Source: Fremontodendron californicum
Lineage: Eukaryota > Streptophyta > Magnoliopsida > Malvales > Malvaceae
Direction of reading: 5' to 3'
Length of the DNA: 64,000 bases
Assembly (NCBI GenBank): GCA_030761205.1
Contig: JAULJL010000010.1
Span: 1,369,001 to 1,433,000 of the forward strand
Below the pieces are notes generated by a model, which ran no database searches, had not been told where the DNA came from, and saw only the letters and a list, made by a program, of their open reading frames with translations. Positions 22,071 through 33,778 of the stretch are shown here, piece by piece. The position numbers and the translations under genes are program-made. The first letter of the stretch is position 1; the number at the start of each line of letters is the position of its first letter.

Positions 22071-24540
22071 ACTATTAAAGATGGTATTTGAGCGGGTGGA
22101 TGGATACTTTCATATTCGCTTCGTCTTTTTAGAATATTTCATTCTGTTTTGTCTCGTTTCGTTTTGGACGTTGAAATATAAATACCATCTTATTTTTATG
22201 GATATTTGTTATATATATATATATATATATATATAATCGTTTCGTTACGTTTCACCCTATTTTTATTAATTTTTAAATTTTTTAAGTAATAATATTATTA
22301 TTTAATTATAAAACACTTTTAAAAATAAATAAATGATTAATTAAAAATTTATTTAACTAATTTTAAGCAAGATCAATTACTATAAATTTTTATTTTTACA
22401 TATAATATATATGTATAAAAGTATATATAAAAATTTCAAAAAAAAATATAAAAGAGTAAAATAATACATTTATAGACCATTCAAACAAAAAAATTCACCC
22501 CCTCCGTTTCGCCCTTATTTTTTTAAAAAAAATTCACTTATTGTATCCATGAAATAAATCGAGTTTTGTCACCTTAATTAAGACCCATTATCTTTTGGAC
22601 CTCGAAAGTGGTATCTTAAATTCTTAATACCTAAATATGGGAGTTTTTCCAGCTTCCTTTTACAGTGTTATAAATATCTTACACTTTTATGCCGATGCAT
22701 GAATATTTCCTCACATAAAAACTCTAACTCCTTTTTAATTCCTTTAGATTAAGGAATCAAAGCATTAGCCAATGGCATCTTGACACAGTCAAATTACTTG
22801 TGGGTATTTTTTTTTTCCCCAAGTACTGCAGTCTCGATTCTATATACTAGCTAGTTAGGAGCGTGTGTCACGATCCGAACGCTGGTGTCGCATAGGTTTA
22901 GAGCTCAAATCTCGAATGTTTATGCTAAACCGATCTTGTACAAGTGCCCATTGAGCCCTTAAAGCAAGATATTAATTTTGAAAGTTGTATGGGTTAATAT
23001 GAAAAATATGTCTCCGATGATTTATTTTTAAATGATCATATATGTTAGAATTATTCTCATTAAAAGAAAATAAAAAAGTATGAAATTGTTAATAAGAAAA
23101 TGATAAAGACAAAAACATCCTTAATGAGATTTTGATATCTCTAACATTTCTCCTCTCATTAAGAAAATATTATTTTTAAAAATTTTTAATTAAAAATAAA
23201 TTTAAAAAAATAAAATATATAAATATTTTTTTTAAATTTTAAAAAATAAAAAAATAAAAATATTATTTTATTATTTAATTAAAACAACTAAATTAAAAAA
23301 TAATTTTTTTAAATATTCATTTTTTAAAATTAAAAAATATATTTTCAAAAATTATTATTTTTAATTAAAAAATAAAAGGAAAAGGGAGAAGGTTTTTCTT
23401 TTTTATCAAGGGATTTATATTAAGGTATTTTAGTCTTTATCATTTCTGTAGTAACAATTTCATACTTTTCTATTTCCTTTTAATAAATAATTTGAACATA
23501 TATTATCATTTAAGAATAAACCTTCTATAGAGGGCATGTTTTTAATATTAACCCAAGTTGTATTGCAACCAACAAAATTGATGGCTTGAGAGAAAAAGAC
23601 AGGTTTCATTCTTGTGACTATCAATTTAGTAATAGTCGTTCGGATTTTATTTTATTTTTATAACAATTGAGTTAAATCTCGGATTTTAATTGCTTTTTTA
23701 TTCCTTAACAAATTCCTGTTAGTAGCCAACCATGTCTAAGATAAGATTACGGTTTGAACTCTTGTTAATGAAATTAAGAATCCTATACTCCATTAACACA
23801 CGATTGTTGGATAAAATAAGACATTACTTCATCATCAAATTTCATTTTAAATTCCTATCCAACAACATCCTAATTACCTTCGTGAATAAAACTTGAAACT
23901 CTATTTTTGAAATTAGACGAGCTGAGATTGATGACTTATAAAATGAAAAACTATTATCTTTCATTGTGTAATTCAAAATCATAAGTAAAAAATTATAATT
24001 ATTCAATTACATGCAGTCAGCCTTATGATTTATTTCCTCAATTTAATTGTGTTAATGAGCTCATATATATATATATATATATATTGTGATCAATGACTTA
24101 CCATTATTATACATTAATACAACAACGAACGAACTAATCTATAATTTATTTATTTTTGCTTCAATTTTAATTATTTTTTATTTTGTTTCTCTATTTTTAC
24201 TGGTTATTGTGACCAAAATCCGTAATGATGATTTGGAAACTCAAACTTCAAGTGAATGAAATATAAAGCTTTCTCTTCAAGTTAAATATTCATAGCATAA
24301 AATGATTCAAAATATATTTTTAAAAAAATTGCATTTTAATTATTTGTTAATATATCTGTTCCTATTTTTTATTTTAATAGTGACTAATTAAAACTAATAA
24401 TTTGACTAATTGACATTTTATTTGAAAGATTGTGTTAACTCGCCTTAAAAACACTTGTAAGGTTATTATACAAAAAAATATCTTCACCAAATATATCAAA
24501 ATCATGAATAAAATTGTCAATAGTATTTTCACTCAATGCA

Positions 24541-24630
24541 CCCGAGACTTTTCCTTAGTGGTTGATGCATATTCTCTTACTTAAAAGAGTAGGGTTCGAA
24601 TCTCCCATAATATATTTATATATATATATA
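24541..24630 (+). mobile_element. Very short tRNA-derived SINE
   Basis: A 90-bp insert between two copies of TTCACTCAATGCA (24528-24540 and 24631-24643). It has a box A-like TTAGTGGTTGATGC, a box B-like GGTTCGAATCT about 30 bp later, and an AT-rich tail. A further copy of the flanking motif at about 24671 means a local repeat could mimic the target duplication. Confidence 0.6.
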
Positions 24631-25275
24631 TTCACTCAATGCATCAAAAATCATGGATAAAATTATCAACAATATCTTCACTCAATGCATCGAAAATCAT
24701 AATTAAATTTATCAATTATTGCATTAATTACAAAACTTTTCCTAAAATAATAGTTTAATTAACGTTAATCATGTTTAAAGTGTTATATATTTATATAAAT
24801 TTTGACACGTTAATAATTCGTGCTATATAGATTTTGACACGTTCGTATTTTTGTGTCGTCTCGTATTCTATATCGTATTTTAATTATTTTTTCTATATAT
24901 CATATAGTTATATCGTGTTTAAAATTACTAATTCTAGAATTTTTTTTAGCAAAACCCTTGAAAAGGGAAATAGTGCAGAAGTACTACTAATTAGTTAACC
25001 ACTAACAAAAGGCCAAAATGGTTTATTTTTATGTAACTACCGATCCGTGGCCAAATTAAACATCCTTATGAATGCGGATAACAGTTATATAAATTGCGCA
25101 TTATTTGTGGTTCACATGGATTGTTTGGCCCCCAAAAAATAAAAGTCATGTTGCCGCATTAAATTATCACTCAATGAGCACGAACAAGATGCAGATAACC
25201 AAATGATCTCATTTAATTTTTGCCCTTTAAAGGTTATACCTATCAAAGAAAAACCCAGGTGAAGTTACATCACCA

Positions 25276-28200
25276 ATGGAAGAAATTAGCATAGGTGAGC
25301 TAAGGGAAACCTTCAAAAGTGGAAGAACTAAAAGTGTTGAATGGAGGAAGAAACAGCTCAAGGGTTTACTTGACCTGATAAATGAAAAAGAAGAGTCGAT
25401 TTTTAAAGCACTGCATCAAGATCTTGGAAAGAGCCCTGTTGAATCATACAGAGATGAGGTGAGTTTATGGGTATATCACCTAATTATTTGCCACTTCAGT
25501 TTGGTTCAATTCGAGTTGATTATTTGATTGCTATAATTCCATGCAGATTGGAGTTATACAGAAATCAGCCAACTATAGTTTGAGCTGCCTGGACAAATGG
25601 GTAGCCCCTAAGAAGGTTTACTACTGATCTCAATGAACTCTCTGATCTTTTCTTTTTCCCTAAGCATCTCCCCTGGAAGTAAATCTGTATGTAAAATACT
25701 CTTACACCCAATACTTGGCTTTTTTTTTTTTTTTTTTTTTGGTTGGGGTCCAGGGTGAATTGCCGTTGCTTTTCTTTCCTGCAAAAGCAGAAGTGCTGCC
25801 TGAACCACTTGGTGTAGTTCTCATATTCTCATCTTGGAATTTCCCTATCAGTGAGTTCAGCCAAAAACTGAGCAGCCTGTTTTATTTTTTATGATAATGA
25901 TTCTGAATTTTGATGTTGCCCTTATGTGGAAGATGGAATACCCAGTATTGAGATCAATTTGTTCTTGGTGTAACTTAATTTTTTTTCTTGTAAATCAAGA
26001 AATTTTGATCTGAACTCTTAAAAACATTAATTAGATGGCTAGCTTGCACTAGTTCAGTTAGATTTAAAACCAAAGATCTCTAAACCAGGTCTAACTGATC
26101 AAATGCCTTATTCTCATATCTTGTTCTTGCTACAGCGCTGGCATTGGACCCATTGATTGGAGCAATCTCTGCAGGAAACACAGTGCTGCTAAAACCTTCA
26201 GAAATGGCCCCAGCATGCTTGTCTTTTTTAATTGAAACCATTCCTCTTTACATGGACAACAAAGCTATTAAGGTCATTGGTGGTGGAGCAGATGTTGGTG
26301 AACGACTACTTGAGCTGAAATGGGACAAGATATTCTTCACTGGTATTAGTTTCCCCCACTTTAAAACGTATCGATGATTGGAATTACAAATATATCTGCT
26401 TTTATATATCTTCAGGGAGTCCACGAGTGGGCCGCTTGGTTATGACTGCAGCTGCAAGGTATTTGACACCAGTTACCTTAGAACTTGGTGGGAAATGCCC
26501 AGCTATTGTGGATAACCTCTCCAGTCCTTCAAAATCAAAGGTTTTTTTTTTTTACTGATTATATATATATGATGTAATGCTTTAACAATGTATATTCAGA
26601 GGGTTAATTGTTTGATGTTCTAATTTGCTTCTTTCCCTTTGGTGTCAAGGTGACTGCTAAAAGAATTGTAGGGGGGAAATGGGGGCCTTGCACTGGACAA
26701 GCTTGTATCGCAATTGATTATCTGCTTGTGGAAGAGAAACTTGCTTCTACTCTCGTATTAACTATGAAATTTACTCAAAAAATTTCCATTATTAGTATCA
26801 AGCTTTAATGGAAAAGGGGATTAGAATTTCAATTTGATTTCATAGATTTTGTTTGTTTCAGATTGAGTTATTAAAGAAGACTATCAAGAGATTTTACGGT
26901 GAAAGCCTCGAAGACTTGAAATCCATCTCCAGAATTGTTAACAAGCACCAGTTTCAAAGATTGCGTAATCTTTTAAAAGATCCCCATGTTGCAGCCTCAA
27001 TTGTTTATGGTGGTTCAGTTGATGAAGAAAAACTGTAATTTCTCTGCATCTTTTCCGAACTTTATTCTATGTTACTCGGTCTATTCATTTTTTCTAAAAT
27101 ACTCCGTGTTCGAAACATATATCCAACACATACTTAAACATAGGAATGGGACTATGGGGGTATGATCTTCAAATATATAAAAAAACATATAAAAAAAGAG
27201 TATATTCGTGTCGAACACAAACTCATATCTGACTTTTACTCCCAAATCCGGATAACATAGACTTTATCTATTAAGTACCTATGTATAAGAATTTAGCATG
27301 AATGCTATGTTAAATTGTCCAATACCAGCCCAAGGAAAAATAAAAGCCTAACAATGTGTGGTTGCAATTGTGTGGTTTAATGTGTGGTTGCAATTGTGTG
27401 GTTTAATGTGTGGTTGTAATTGTGTGGTTTAATATGTGGTTGTAGTTGTGTGGTTTAATGTGTGGTTGTAGTTGTGTGGTTTAATGTGTGGTTGTAGTTG
27501 TGTGATTTAAATGTGTGGTTGTTATTAAACAACAATGGGTGGTTGTAATTTATTTAGATTTTATATTTGTGTGGCTTGTGTTTGTCTTGGTATTGTATAA
27601 ATACCCCCCTCCCTTGCATTTGTAAATCATCAAGTAGTAAGCTTCAATAAGCAATAAAAGTTCTAAGTTTTCCTAAAGAGTTCTTCTCTAAAGAGTGTAG
27701 TCTAGAGTGAAGTGTGAGCATTTGTGAGTTTTCCTAAAATCTAAACTTTCTTCTTTGAGTGGTAAAATTAGAGTTATCTACTCTAAGCTTTTCTCAACAA
27801 TTGGTATCAGAGCCATTGGTTCGTGGTCCTTATTCCGCTGCAGTGAAAGTGTTGGTTCTTAGTATGCTCTGTGGTTGCAGTATTGTCTGATCTTCCACAT
27901 CAGAAAAGAATTATTCTTGTTGCTGGAAATAAAGTGTGGTAGTGTGAAAGTGTCTAGGGAAGTTCTGGCTAGGAAAGACTTGGTATTTAAGTGTGTCTAT
28001 CAGTGACCCACCTCTCTTTCCTGGGAACCTACCTGGTGCACTATTCACGGGCTACGGTCACTGTTCCAGTATACGGTCACTATTCACAGATACGGTTACT
28101 ATTCATACGTGTGGTTGTATACTTTTGCAGTAATTGTTAACGTATACTGGATTTGTTCTAGTGTACGACATACGTACAATACTGTTCACGTATACGGTAC

Positions 28201-31200
28201 TATTCACGGTGAAATAGTTATTCAGGTACTATTTTTGGTTTGAGCGTTCTTGAGTTGTGAGGAGTTTGTACTCTACAAGTTTGTGTCTCAAAATCAAGCT
28301 TGTTCGGTATTGTTAGTCTTGCCGACACGATGGGTGATCTTCAAGTAGTTGGAGGAATCAAGAAGCTCAATCACAAAAATTACAACACGTGGAAGACGTG
28401 TATGATGTCTTACCTACAAGGTCAAGACCTTTGGGAAGTCGTTGGTGGTAGTGAAGTTACGAAGCCCGAGCAAGAAGATGCTCAAGGAACCTTGCGCAAA
28501 TGGAAGATTAAAGTGGGTAAAGCCATGTTTGCCCTTAAGACCACAGTTGAAGAAGAAATGTTGGAACACATACAAAAGCTAGAAACGCCAAAAGAAGCGT
28601 GGGATACTTTAGATGCACTCTTTTCGAGAAAGAATGACACAAGACTTCAACTTCTTGAGAATGAATTGTTATCAGTTGCACAACGAGATATATCGATTGC
28701 TCAATACTTTCACAAGGTAAAAACGTTATGCCGTGAAATTTCTGATTTAGATCCTACAGCCGCTATTGGAGATACCAGGGTAAAAAGAATAATTATCCAT
28801 GGTTTGAGGCCCGAATATCGCAGCTTCGTTGCCGCTATACAAGGATGGCCAACTCAACCATCACTTGTAGAGTTTGAAAATTTGCTTGTTGGTCAAGAAT
28901 CTATGGCCAAGCAAATGGGAGGGGTCTCGTTGAAAAGTGAAGAGGAAGCACTCTACACCAACAAAAGCAAAGGCAAATTCAAACAGCACGTCGGTGGTGG
29001 ATCTAAAAAGTATGGTGACAAGACAAAAAGTCATCAAGGAGAAGGGAGCTCTCGTCCAGGGGGAGCTTCAAAGAATCGTAGCAACAATAAAAGATTTGAA
29101 GGTAACTGTTACAACTGTGACAAGAAAGGTCACATGGCAAAAGATTGTTGGTTTAACAAAAGGCCCGCTGAGAGCAATGCTGCTACTTCTAGTACAAAGG
29201 AGAAAAGCGAAGATGATTGGGACGCTGAAGCATTTTTTGCTATGGAAGAGGAAGAGTTAGCTCTCACAGTAACAACGGCTGACCGAATTGACTATGAGAA
29301 TGACTGGATTGTCGATTCAGGTTGCTCAAATCACATGACAGGCGATAAACAGAAGTTGCAGAACCTGTCAGAATACAAGGGAAATCGCATTGTTGTGACA
29401 GCTGATAATTCAAGATTACCGATTACTCACATCGGTAAGACGGTAGTAGCACCTCGATATAGTCATAATCAGGTACCACTACAAGATGTTTACCATGTCC
29501 AAGGCATGAAGAAAAATTTGCTTTCAGTGGCACAATTAACATCGTCAGGTCACCATATTCTGTTTGGTCCAAGGGATGTGAAGGTATATCGTGATCTCAA
29601 AATCTCAGGACAGCCGATGATGGAAGGACGACGTCTGGAGTCAGTCTACGTGATGTCAGCAGAGTCAGCATATGTAGACAAGACAAGAAGGAGCGATACA
29701 GCAGATTTATGGCACATGCGGTTAGGTCATGTTAGTTATTCCAAGCTAAGTATGATGATGAAGAAGTCGATGCTTAAGGGACTTCCTCAGCTTGACATAA
29801 GAACAGACACAGTTTGTGCAGGATGCCAATATGGTAAAGCACACCAATTGCCATACGAGGAGTCAAAGTTTAAAGCAAAAGAACCATTAGAGTTAGTTCA
29901 CTCTGATGTATTTGGACCCGTTAAGCAACCATCAATTAGTGGAATGCGGTACATGGTGACGTTTATTGATGATTTCTCCAGGTATGTGTGGGTTTTCTTT
30001 ATGAAAGAAAAGTCTGACACTTTCTCAAAGTTTAAAGAGTTCAAAGAGATAGTTGAAGGAGAAGTGGGAAAGAAGATATGTTGCTTGCGCACAGACAATG
30101 GAGGAGAATATAGCTCAGGCGAATTCTCTCAATACCTACGAGAATGCAACATACGTCATCAGTATACTTGTGTCAATACACCACAACAGAATGGTGTAGC
30201 AGAGAGAAAGAATCGGCATCTTGCAGAAATTTGTCGGAGTATGCTGCATGCAAAGAATGTACCCGGAAGATTTTGGGCCGAAGCTATGAGAACCGCAGCC
30301 CATGTGATCAACAAACTTCCTCAACCAAGGTTAGAGTTTGTTTCCCCCTTTGAGAAATTGTGGAAAATGAAACCTTCAGTGAGCTACTTTCGAGTATTTG
30401 GTTGTGTATGTTATGTATTTGTTCCTGATCATTTACGTAGCAAGTTTGATAAGAAAGCAACTAGGTGTATCTTTGTGGGATACGACAACCAAAGGAAAGG
30501 ATGGAAATGTTGTGATCCTACGAGTGGAAGATGTTACACTTCACGCAATGTGGTATTCGATGAAGCATCTTCTTGGTGGTCCTCAGAAAAGGAGGTATTG
30601 TCAGATTCAAAAGAATTTGAAAACATGCTACAACAGAAAATGGGAGAGTATATTGTCCAACTTCAATCAACTTCAGACGAAGTAGAAGACCTATGTGATG
30701 ATAACGACGACGAGCAAGTGTTAGTCCAGAGTCCTTGGCAAACTGGTGTGTATCAACCAGATGTTAGATCGAGTGAAGTGGAAGAACCATCTCCACAATC
30801 ACAAATCCGAAGGACAACAAGAGCACGGAAGCCAAATCCCAAATATGCTAATGCAGCCATAGTGGAAGAACCAATTGCAACAGAACCTGAGACGTTTGAA
30901 GAAGCATCACAGAGTTCTGAGTGGATTATGGCTATGAAAGAAGAGATCACTGCGCTTGAGCAGAATCAGACTTGGGATCTAGTGCCAAAACCAAGAGATG
31001 TGAAACCCATATCCTGCAAGTGGGTTTACAAGATAAAACATCGTCCAGATGGGTCGATTGAAAGGTACAAGGCACGGTTGGTGGCTCGTGGTTTCTCTCA
31101 GAAGTATGAGCTAGACTATGATGAAACGTTTAGTCCGGTGGCAAGACTTACAACCGTACGAGTCCTACTTGCCCTTGCAGCCAACAAAGACTGGAACTTG

Positions 31201-33778
31201 TGGCAGATGGATGTGAAGAATGCATTCCTTCATGGAGAGCTAGATCGGGAAATCTACATGATTCAACCATTGGGATTTCAAAACCAAAATCATCCTGAGC
31301 ATGTGTGTAAGCTGCGAAAGGCACTTTACGGATTGAAACAAGCACCTAGAGCATGGTATGGTAAGATTGCTGAATTTTTAACTCATAGTGGTTATTCAGT
31401 GACACCTGCAGATTCCAGCTTGTTTGTCAAAGCTAATGGAGGAAAGCTAGCTATCGTATTGATATATGTGGATGATTTAATCATAACTGGTGATTATGAG
31501 GCAGAAATTCTTCAAACCAAGGAGAATTTATCAGTTCGTTTCCAAATGAAAGAACTTGGACAACTCAAGCACTTTCTTGGTCTAGAGGTTGATCACAGAC
31601 AAGAAGGAATATTTCTCTGTCAACAAAAATATTCTAAAGATTTGCTAAAAAGGTTTGGAATGCTCGAGAGCAAGCCAATTTCAACACCGATGGAACCAAA
31701 TGGCAAGATGTGTGCACTTGAAGGCAAAGACTTGGAAGATGCAACTATGTATCGACAATTGGTAGGTAGCCTGATCTACTTAACCTTGACTCGACCTGAC
31801 ATTTCTTATACAGTTGGTGTGATGAGTCGGTATATGCAAAATCCGAAGAAGCCTCATTTAGAAGCAGTTCGTCGAATACTGAGATATGTGAAAAGTACAA
31901 TAGATTATGGTCTTTTGTACAAGAAAGGTGAAGACTGTAAGTTAGTTGGTTATTGTGATGCTGACTATGCAGGAGATCATGACACCAGGAGGTCAACAAC
32001 TGGGTACATGTTTAAACTTGGTTCTGAAACAATTTCTTGGTGCAGTAAGAGACAACCAACGGTATCATTGTCAACTACCGAAGCTGAGTATCGAGCAGCA
32101 GCAATGGCAGCTCAAGAGTGTACGTGGTTGATACAACTAATGAGTGATCTACATCAACCAGTAGATTATGCAGTTCCGTTGTATTGCGACAACCAGTCAG
32201 CAATTCGTTTGGCAGAAAATCCAGTCTTTCACGCAAGAACCAAACATATAGAAGTGCATTATCACTTTATCAGAGAAAAGGTTCTACAAGAAGAGATTGA
32301 AATGAAGCAGATCAAGACAGATGATCAAATGGCAGATTTATTCACAAAAGGTTTGAGTATCAACAAATTTGAAATGTTTCGTCGTCAACTCAACATGGTG
32401 CAAAGAGGAAGAGCTGGTATTGAGGGGGAGTGTTAAATTGTCCAATACCAGCCCAAGGAAAAATAAAAGCCTAACAATGTGTGGTTGCAATTGTGTGGTT
32501 TAATGTGTGGTTGCAATTGTGTGGTTTAATGTGTGGTTGTAATTGTGTGGTTTAATATGTGGTTGTAGTTGTGTGGTTTAATGTGTGGTTGTAGTTGTGT
32601 GGTTTAATGTGTGGTTGTAGTTGTGTGATTTAAATGTGTGGTTGTTATTAAACAACAATGGGTGGTTGTAATTTATTTAGATTTTATATTTGTGTGGCTT
32701 GTGTTTGTCTTGGTATTGTATAAATACCCCCCTCCCTTGCATTTGTAAATCATCAAGTAGTAAGCTTCAATAAGCAATAAAAGTTCTAAGTTTTCCTAAA
32801 GAGTTCTTCTCTAAAGAGTGTAGTCTAGAGTGAAGTGTGAGCATTTGTGAGTTTTCCTAAAATCTAAACTTTCTTCTTTGAGTGGTAAAATTAGAGTTAT
32901 CTACTCTAAGCTTTTCTCAACATGCTACTAGGATGTTCCCTTTAGAATTTGGCTTCGGCTTCACTCTAAATTAAGTTTATGTTTTCTGGGGTTGAACTAG
33001 AGTTGATTTCTAAGCTTTTTCCAAGTCATTGTAGCCAAAGGTAGCACCTAGAAATTCTCTAATCTTCACTTATAACTTTTACAGGGTTATTGAGCCAACA
33101 ATCTTGTTAGATCCCCCACTTGATTCTGAGATCATGACTGAAGAAATCTTTGGCCCATTGCTTCCAATAATTACAGTGAGAGATTCTCAACCCTTTTTTT
33201 CTTTTGTTTCCTCCTGCAAATGGTCTCTAACATCTGTTTGTTCTAAGAAAGTCACCATTGTTGTATAGCTGAAGAACATTGAAGAAAGCATCGAATTCAT
33301 CAACTCTAAGCCAAACCCTCTTGTTATTTATGCTTTTACTGAGGATGAAACCTTCAAGAAACGAATTTTATCAGAAACATCTTCAGGAACTGTAACATTC
33401 AATGATACCATTGTTCAAGTATTGCTCAGCTTTCTCTTCAAAGAATCAAACTTCTCTTATATATTTGTGAAGCAAAATAAATTATGGGATGGAAAGTAAT
33501 AATGCTTGTTTTAATGCGTAACAATTAATGTTTTGCAGTTTCTATGTGATTCGCTACCATTTGGAGGAGTCGGCCAAAGTGGGCTTGGGAGGTACCATGG
33601 GAAGTATTCTTTCGATACTTTCAGCCATGAGAAATCTGTCTTGCATAGAGCCTTCTATCCTGAATTGGAACCAAGGTATCCTCCATGGACTGATTTCAAG
33701 CTGCTATTCCTCAGATTAGCTTACAGGTTCGACTACTTTAGACTAATTCTCCTCCTGATGGGGTTGAAAAAGTCTTAG
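25276..33778 (+). CDS. ALDH3F1: Aldehyde dehydrogenase family 3 (ALDH3F1-like)
   Basis: Ten exons: 25276-25458, 25547-25615, 25754-25850, 26136-26342, 26416-26540, 26650-26754, 26862-27034, 33085-33175, 33269-33418 and 33539-33778. All borders are GT..AG and the spliced frame is open for 479 residues, the normal length for class 3 enzymes, which oxidise aldehydes to acids with NAD(P)+. Visible signatures are SSWNFP, the FFTGSPRVGR cofactor loop, the general-base Glu208 in LELGGK, the nucleophile Cys246 in GQAC, EEIFGP and the LPFGGVGQSG..GRYHGKYSFD segment. The hydrophobic C-terminus (LILLLMGLKKS) suggests membrane association, as in other plant ALDH3s. The closest match by eye is Arabidopsis ALDH3F1, not the 3H1/3I1 forms. 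Intron 7 (6.05 kb) holds a MITE and a complete sense-orientation Copia element. Coding sequence is intact; splicing across the insertion is unproven. Confidence 0.95.
27067..27260. mobile_element. hAT-type MITE, family A, copy 2
   Basis: 194 bp in ALDH intron 7, beginning CTATGTTACTCGG and ending GGATAACATAG, flanked by ACTTTATT (27059-27066) and ACTTTATC (27261-27268), an 8-bp duplication with one change. The young Copia element starts 48 bp further right. Confidence 0.8.
27308..27799 (+). repeat. 5' LTR of the ALDH-intron Copia
   Basis: 492 bp, TGTTAAATTG...CTCAACA. The region from about 27350 to 27525 is a tandem array of about six units of roughly 26 bp (TGTGTGGTTGCAATTGTGTG and variants), probably U3 enhancer repeats. 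TATAAATACCCC at about 27596-27607 is the likely TATA box. Confidence 0.93.
27802..27813 (+). other. Primer-binding site (initiator tRNA-Met)
   Basis: TGGTATCAGAGC, complementary to the 3' end of plant initiator tRNA-Met, two bases after the 5' LTR. Confidence 0.95.
28330..32436 (+). CDS. Copia gag-pol polyprotein, intact
   Basis: 1,368 residues from the first in-frame ATG (28330). Domains in order: UBN2-type Gag (about 1-230), CCHC knuckle at 260-273 (CYNCDKKGHMAKDC), aspartic protease with DSGC at 329, integrase zinc region (H462, H467, C496, C499), integrase catalytic triad D526, D589, E625 (D-35-E), reverse transcriptase with YVDD at 1046-1049, and RNase H (CDADYAGD near 1210, DNQSAIR, ADLFTKGLS). 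The pro-int-RT-RNaseH order defines Copia. No stop or frameshift interrupts it. The stop codon lies inside the 3' LTR: the polypurine tract is translated and the TAA is formed by the LTR's own TGTTAA. Confidence 0.97.
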   Translation: MGDLQVVGGIKKLNHKNYNTWKTCMMSYLQGQDLWEVVGGSEVTKPEQEDAQGTLRKWKIKVGKAMFALKTTVEEEMLEHIQKLETPKEAWDTLDALFSRKNDTRLQLLENELLSVAQRDISIAQYFHKVKTLCREISDLDPTAAIGDTRVKRIIIHGLRPEYRSFVAAIQGWPTQPSLVEFENLLVGQESMAKQMGGVSLKSEEEALYTNKSKGKFKQHVGGGSKKYGDKTKSHQGEGSSRPGGASKNRSNNKRFEGNCYNCDKKGHMAKDCWFNKRPAESNAATSSTKEKSEDDWDAEAFFAMEEEELALTVTTADRIDYENDWIVDSGCSNHMTGDKQKLQNLSEYKGNRIVVTADNSRLPITHIGKTVVAPRYSHNQVPLQDVYHVQGMKKNLLSVAQLTSSGHHILFGPRDVKVYRDLKISGQPMMEGRRLESVYVMSAESAYVDKTRRSDTADLWHMRLGHVSYSKLSMMMKKSMLKGLPQLDIRTDTVCAGCQYGKAHQLPYEESKFKAKEPLELVHSDVFGPVKQPSISGMRYMVTFIDDFSRYVWVFFMKEKSDTFSKFKEFKEIVEGEVGKKICCLRTDNGGEYSSGEFSQYLRECNIRHQYTCVNTPQQNGVAERKNRHLAEICRSMLHAKNVPGRFWAEAMRTAAHVINKLPQPRLEFVSPFEKLWKMKPSVSYFRVFGCVCYVFVPDHLRSKFDKKATRCIFVGYDNQRKGWKCCDPTSGRCYTSRNVVFDEASSWWSSEKEVLSDSKEFENMLQQKMGEYIVQLQSTSDEVEDLCDDNDDEQVLVQSPWQTGVYQPDVRSSEVEEPSPQSQIRRTTRARKPNPKYANAAIVEEPIATEPETFEEASQSSEWIMAMKEEITALEQNQTWDLVPKPRDVKPISCKWVYKIKHRPDGSIERYKARLVARGFSQKYELDYDETFSPVARLTTVRVLLALAANKDWNLWQMDVKNAFLHGELDREIYMIQPLGFQNQNHPEHVCKLRKALYGLKQAPRAWYGKIAEFLTHSGYSVTPADSSLFVKANGGKLAIVLIYVDDLIITGDYEAEILQTKENLSVRFQMKELGQLKHFLGLEVDHRQEGIFLCQQKYSKDLLKRFGMLESKPISTPMEPNGKMCALEGKDLEDATMYRQLVGSLIYLTLTRPDISYTVGVMSRYMQNPKKPHLEAVRRILRYVKSTIDYGLLYKKGEDCKLVGYCDADYAGDHDTRRSTTGYMFKLGSETISWCSKRQPTVSLSTTEAEYRAAAMAAQECTWLIQLMSDLHQPVDYAVPLYCDNQSAIRLAENPVFHARTKHIEVHYHFIREKVLQEEIEMKQIKTDDQMADLFTKGLSINKFEMFRRQLNMVQRGRAGIEGEC
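32421..32430 (+). other. Polypurine tract of the ALDH-intron Copia
   Basis: TGAGGGGGAG, directly abutting the 3' LTR; primes plus-strand DNA synthesis. The gag-only element at 37011-39378 has nearly the same tract (GTTGAGGGGGAG). Confidence 0.9.
32431..32922 (+). repeat. 3' LTR of the ALDH-intron Copia
   Basis: 492 bp, matching the 5' LTR over its full length by eye, including the six tandem repeat units. Confidence 0.93.

Larger units (their letters stand above)
20746..25275. other. Intergenic: TM6-like promoter side and upstream of the ALDH gene
   Basis: No protein-coding exon recognised. The first 300 bases left of the gene (20746-21050) probably hold the TM6 5' UTR and core promoter. 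The remainder is AT-rich, with a solo LTR (21418-22070), a (TA)n tract at 22210-22235, low-complexity A/T blocks at 23150-23360 and a short SINE (24541-24630). Confidence 0.6.
27308..32922 (+). mobile_element. Complete, probably autonomous Copia retrotransposon
   Basis: 5,615 bp with TG...CA ends, 5-bp target duplication TGCTA (27303-27307 and 32923-32927), two 492-bp LTRs in which I find no difference, a primer-binding site, a polypurine tract and one uninterrupted gag-pol frame. These are the marks of a very recent insertion that may still be competent. It sits in intron 7 of the ALDH3 gene in the sense orientation. Confidence 0.96.

Noticed and set aside
22865..22960. Less AT-rich patch TGTCACGATCCGAACGCTGG
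   Set aside because: Looks like part of a dispersed repeat, but I could not find ends or a second copy in the window.
30144..30353. Alternate-frame and antisense ORFs across 28.9-32.1 kb
   Set aside because: Shadows of the intact Copia polyprotein.
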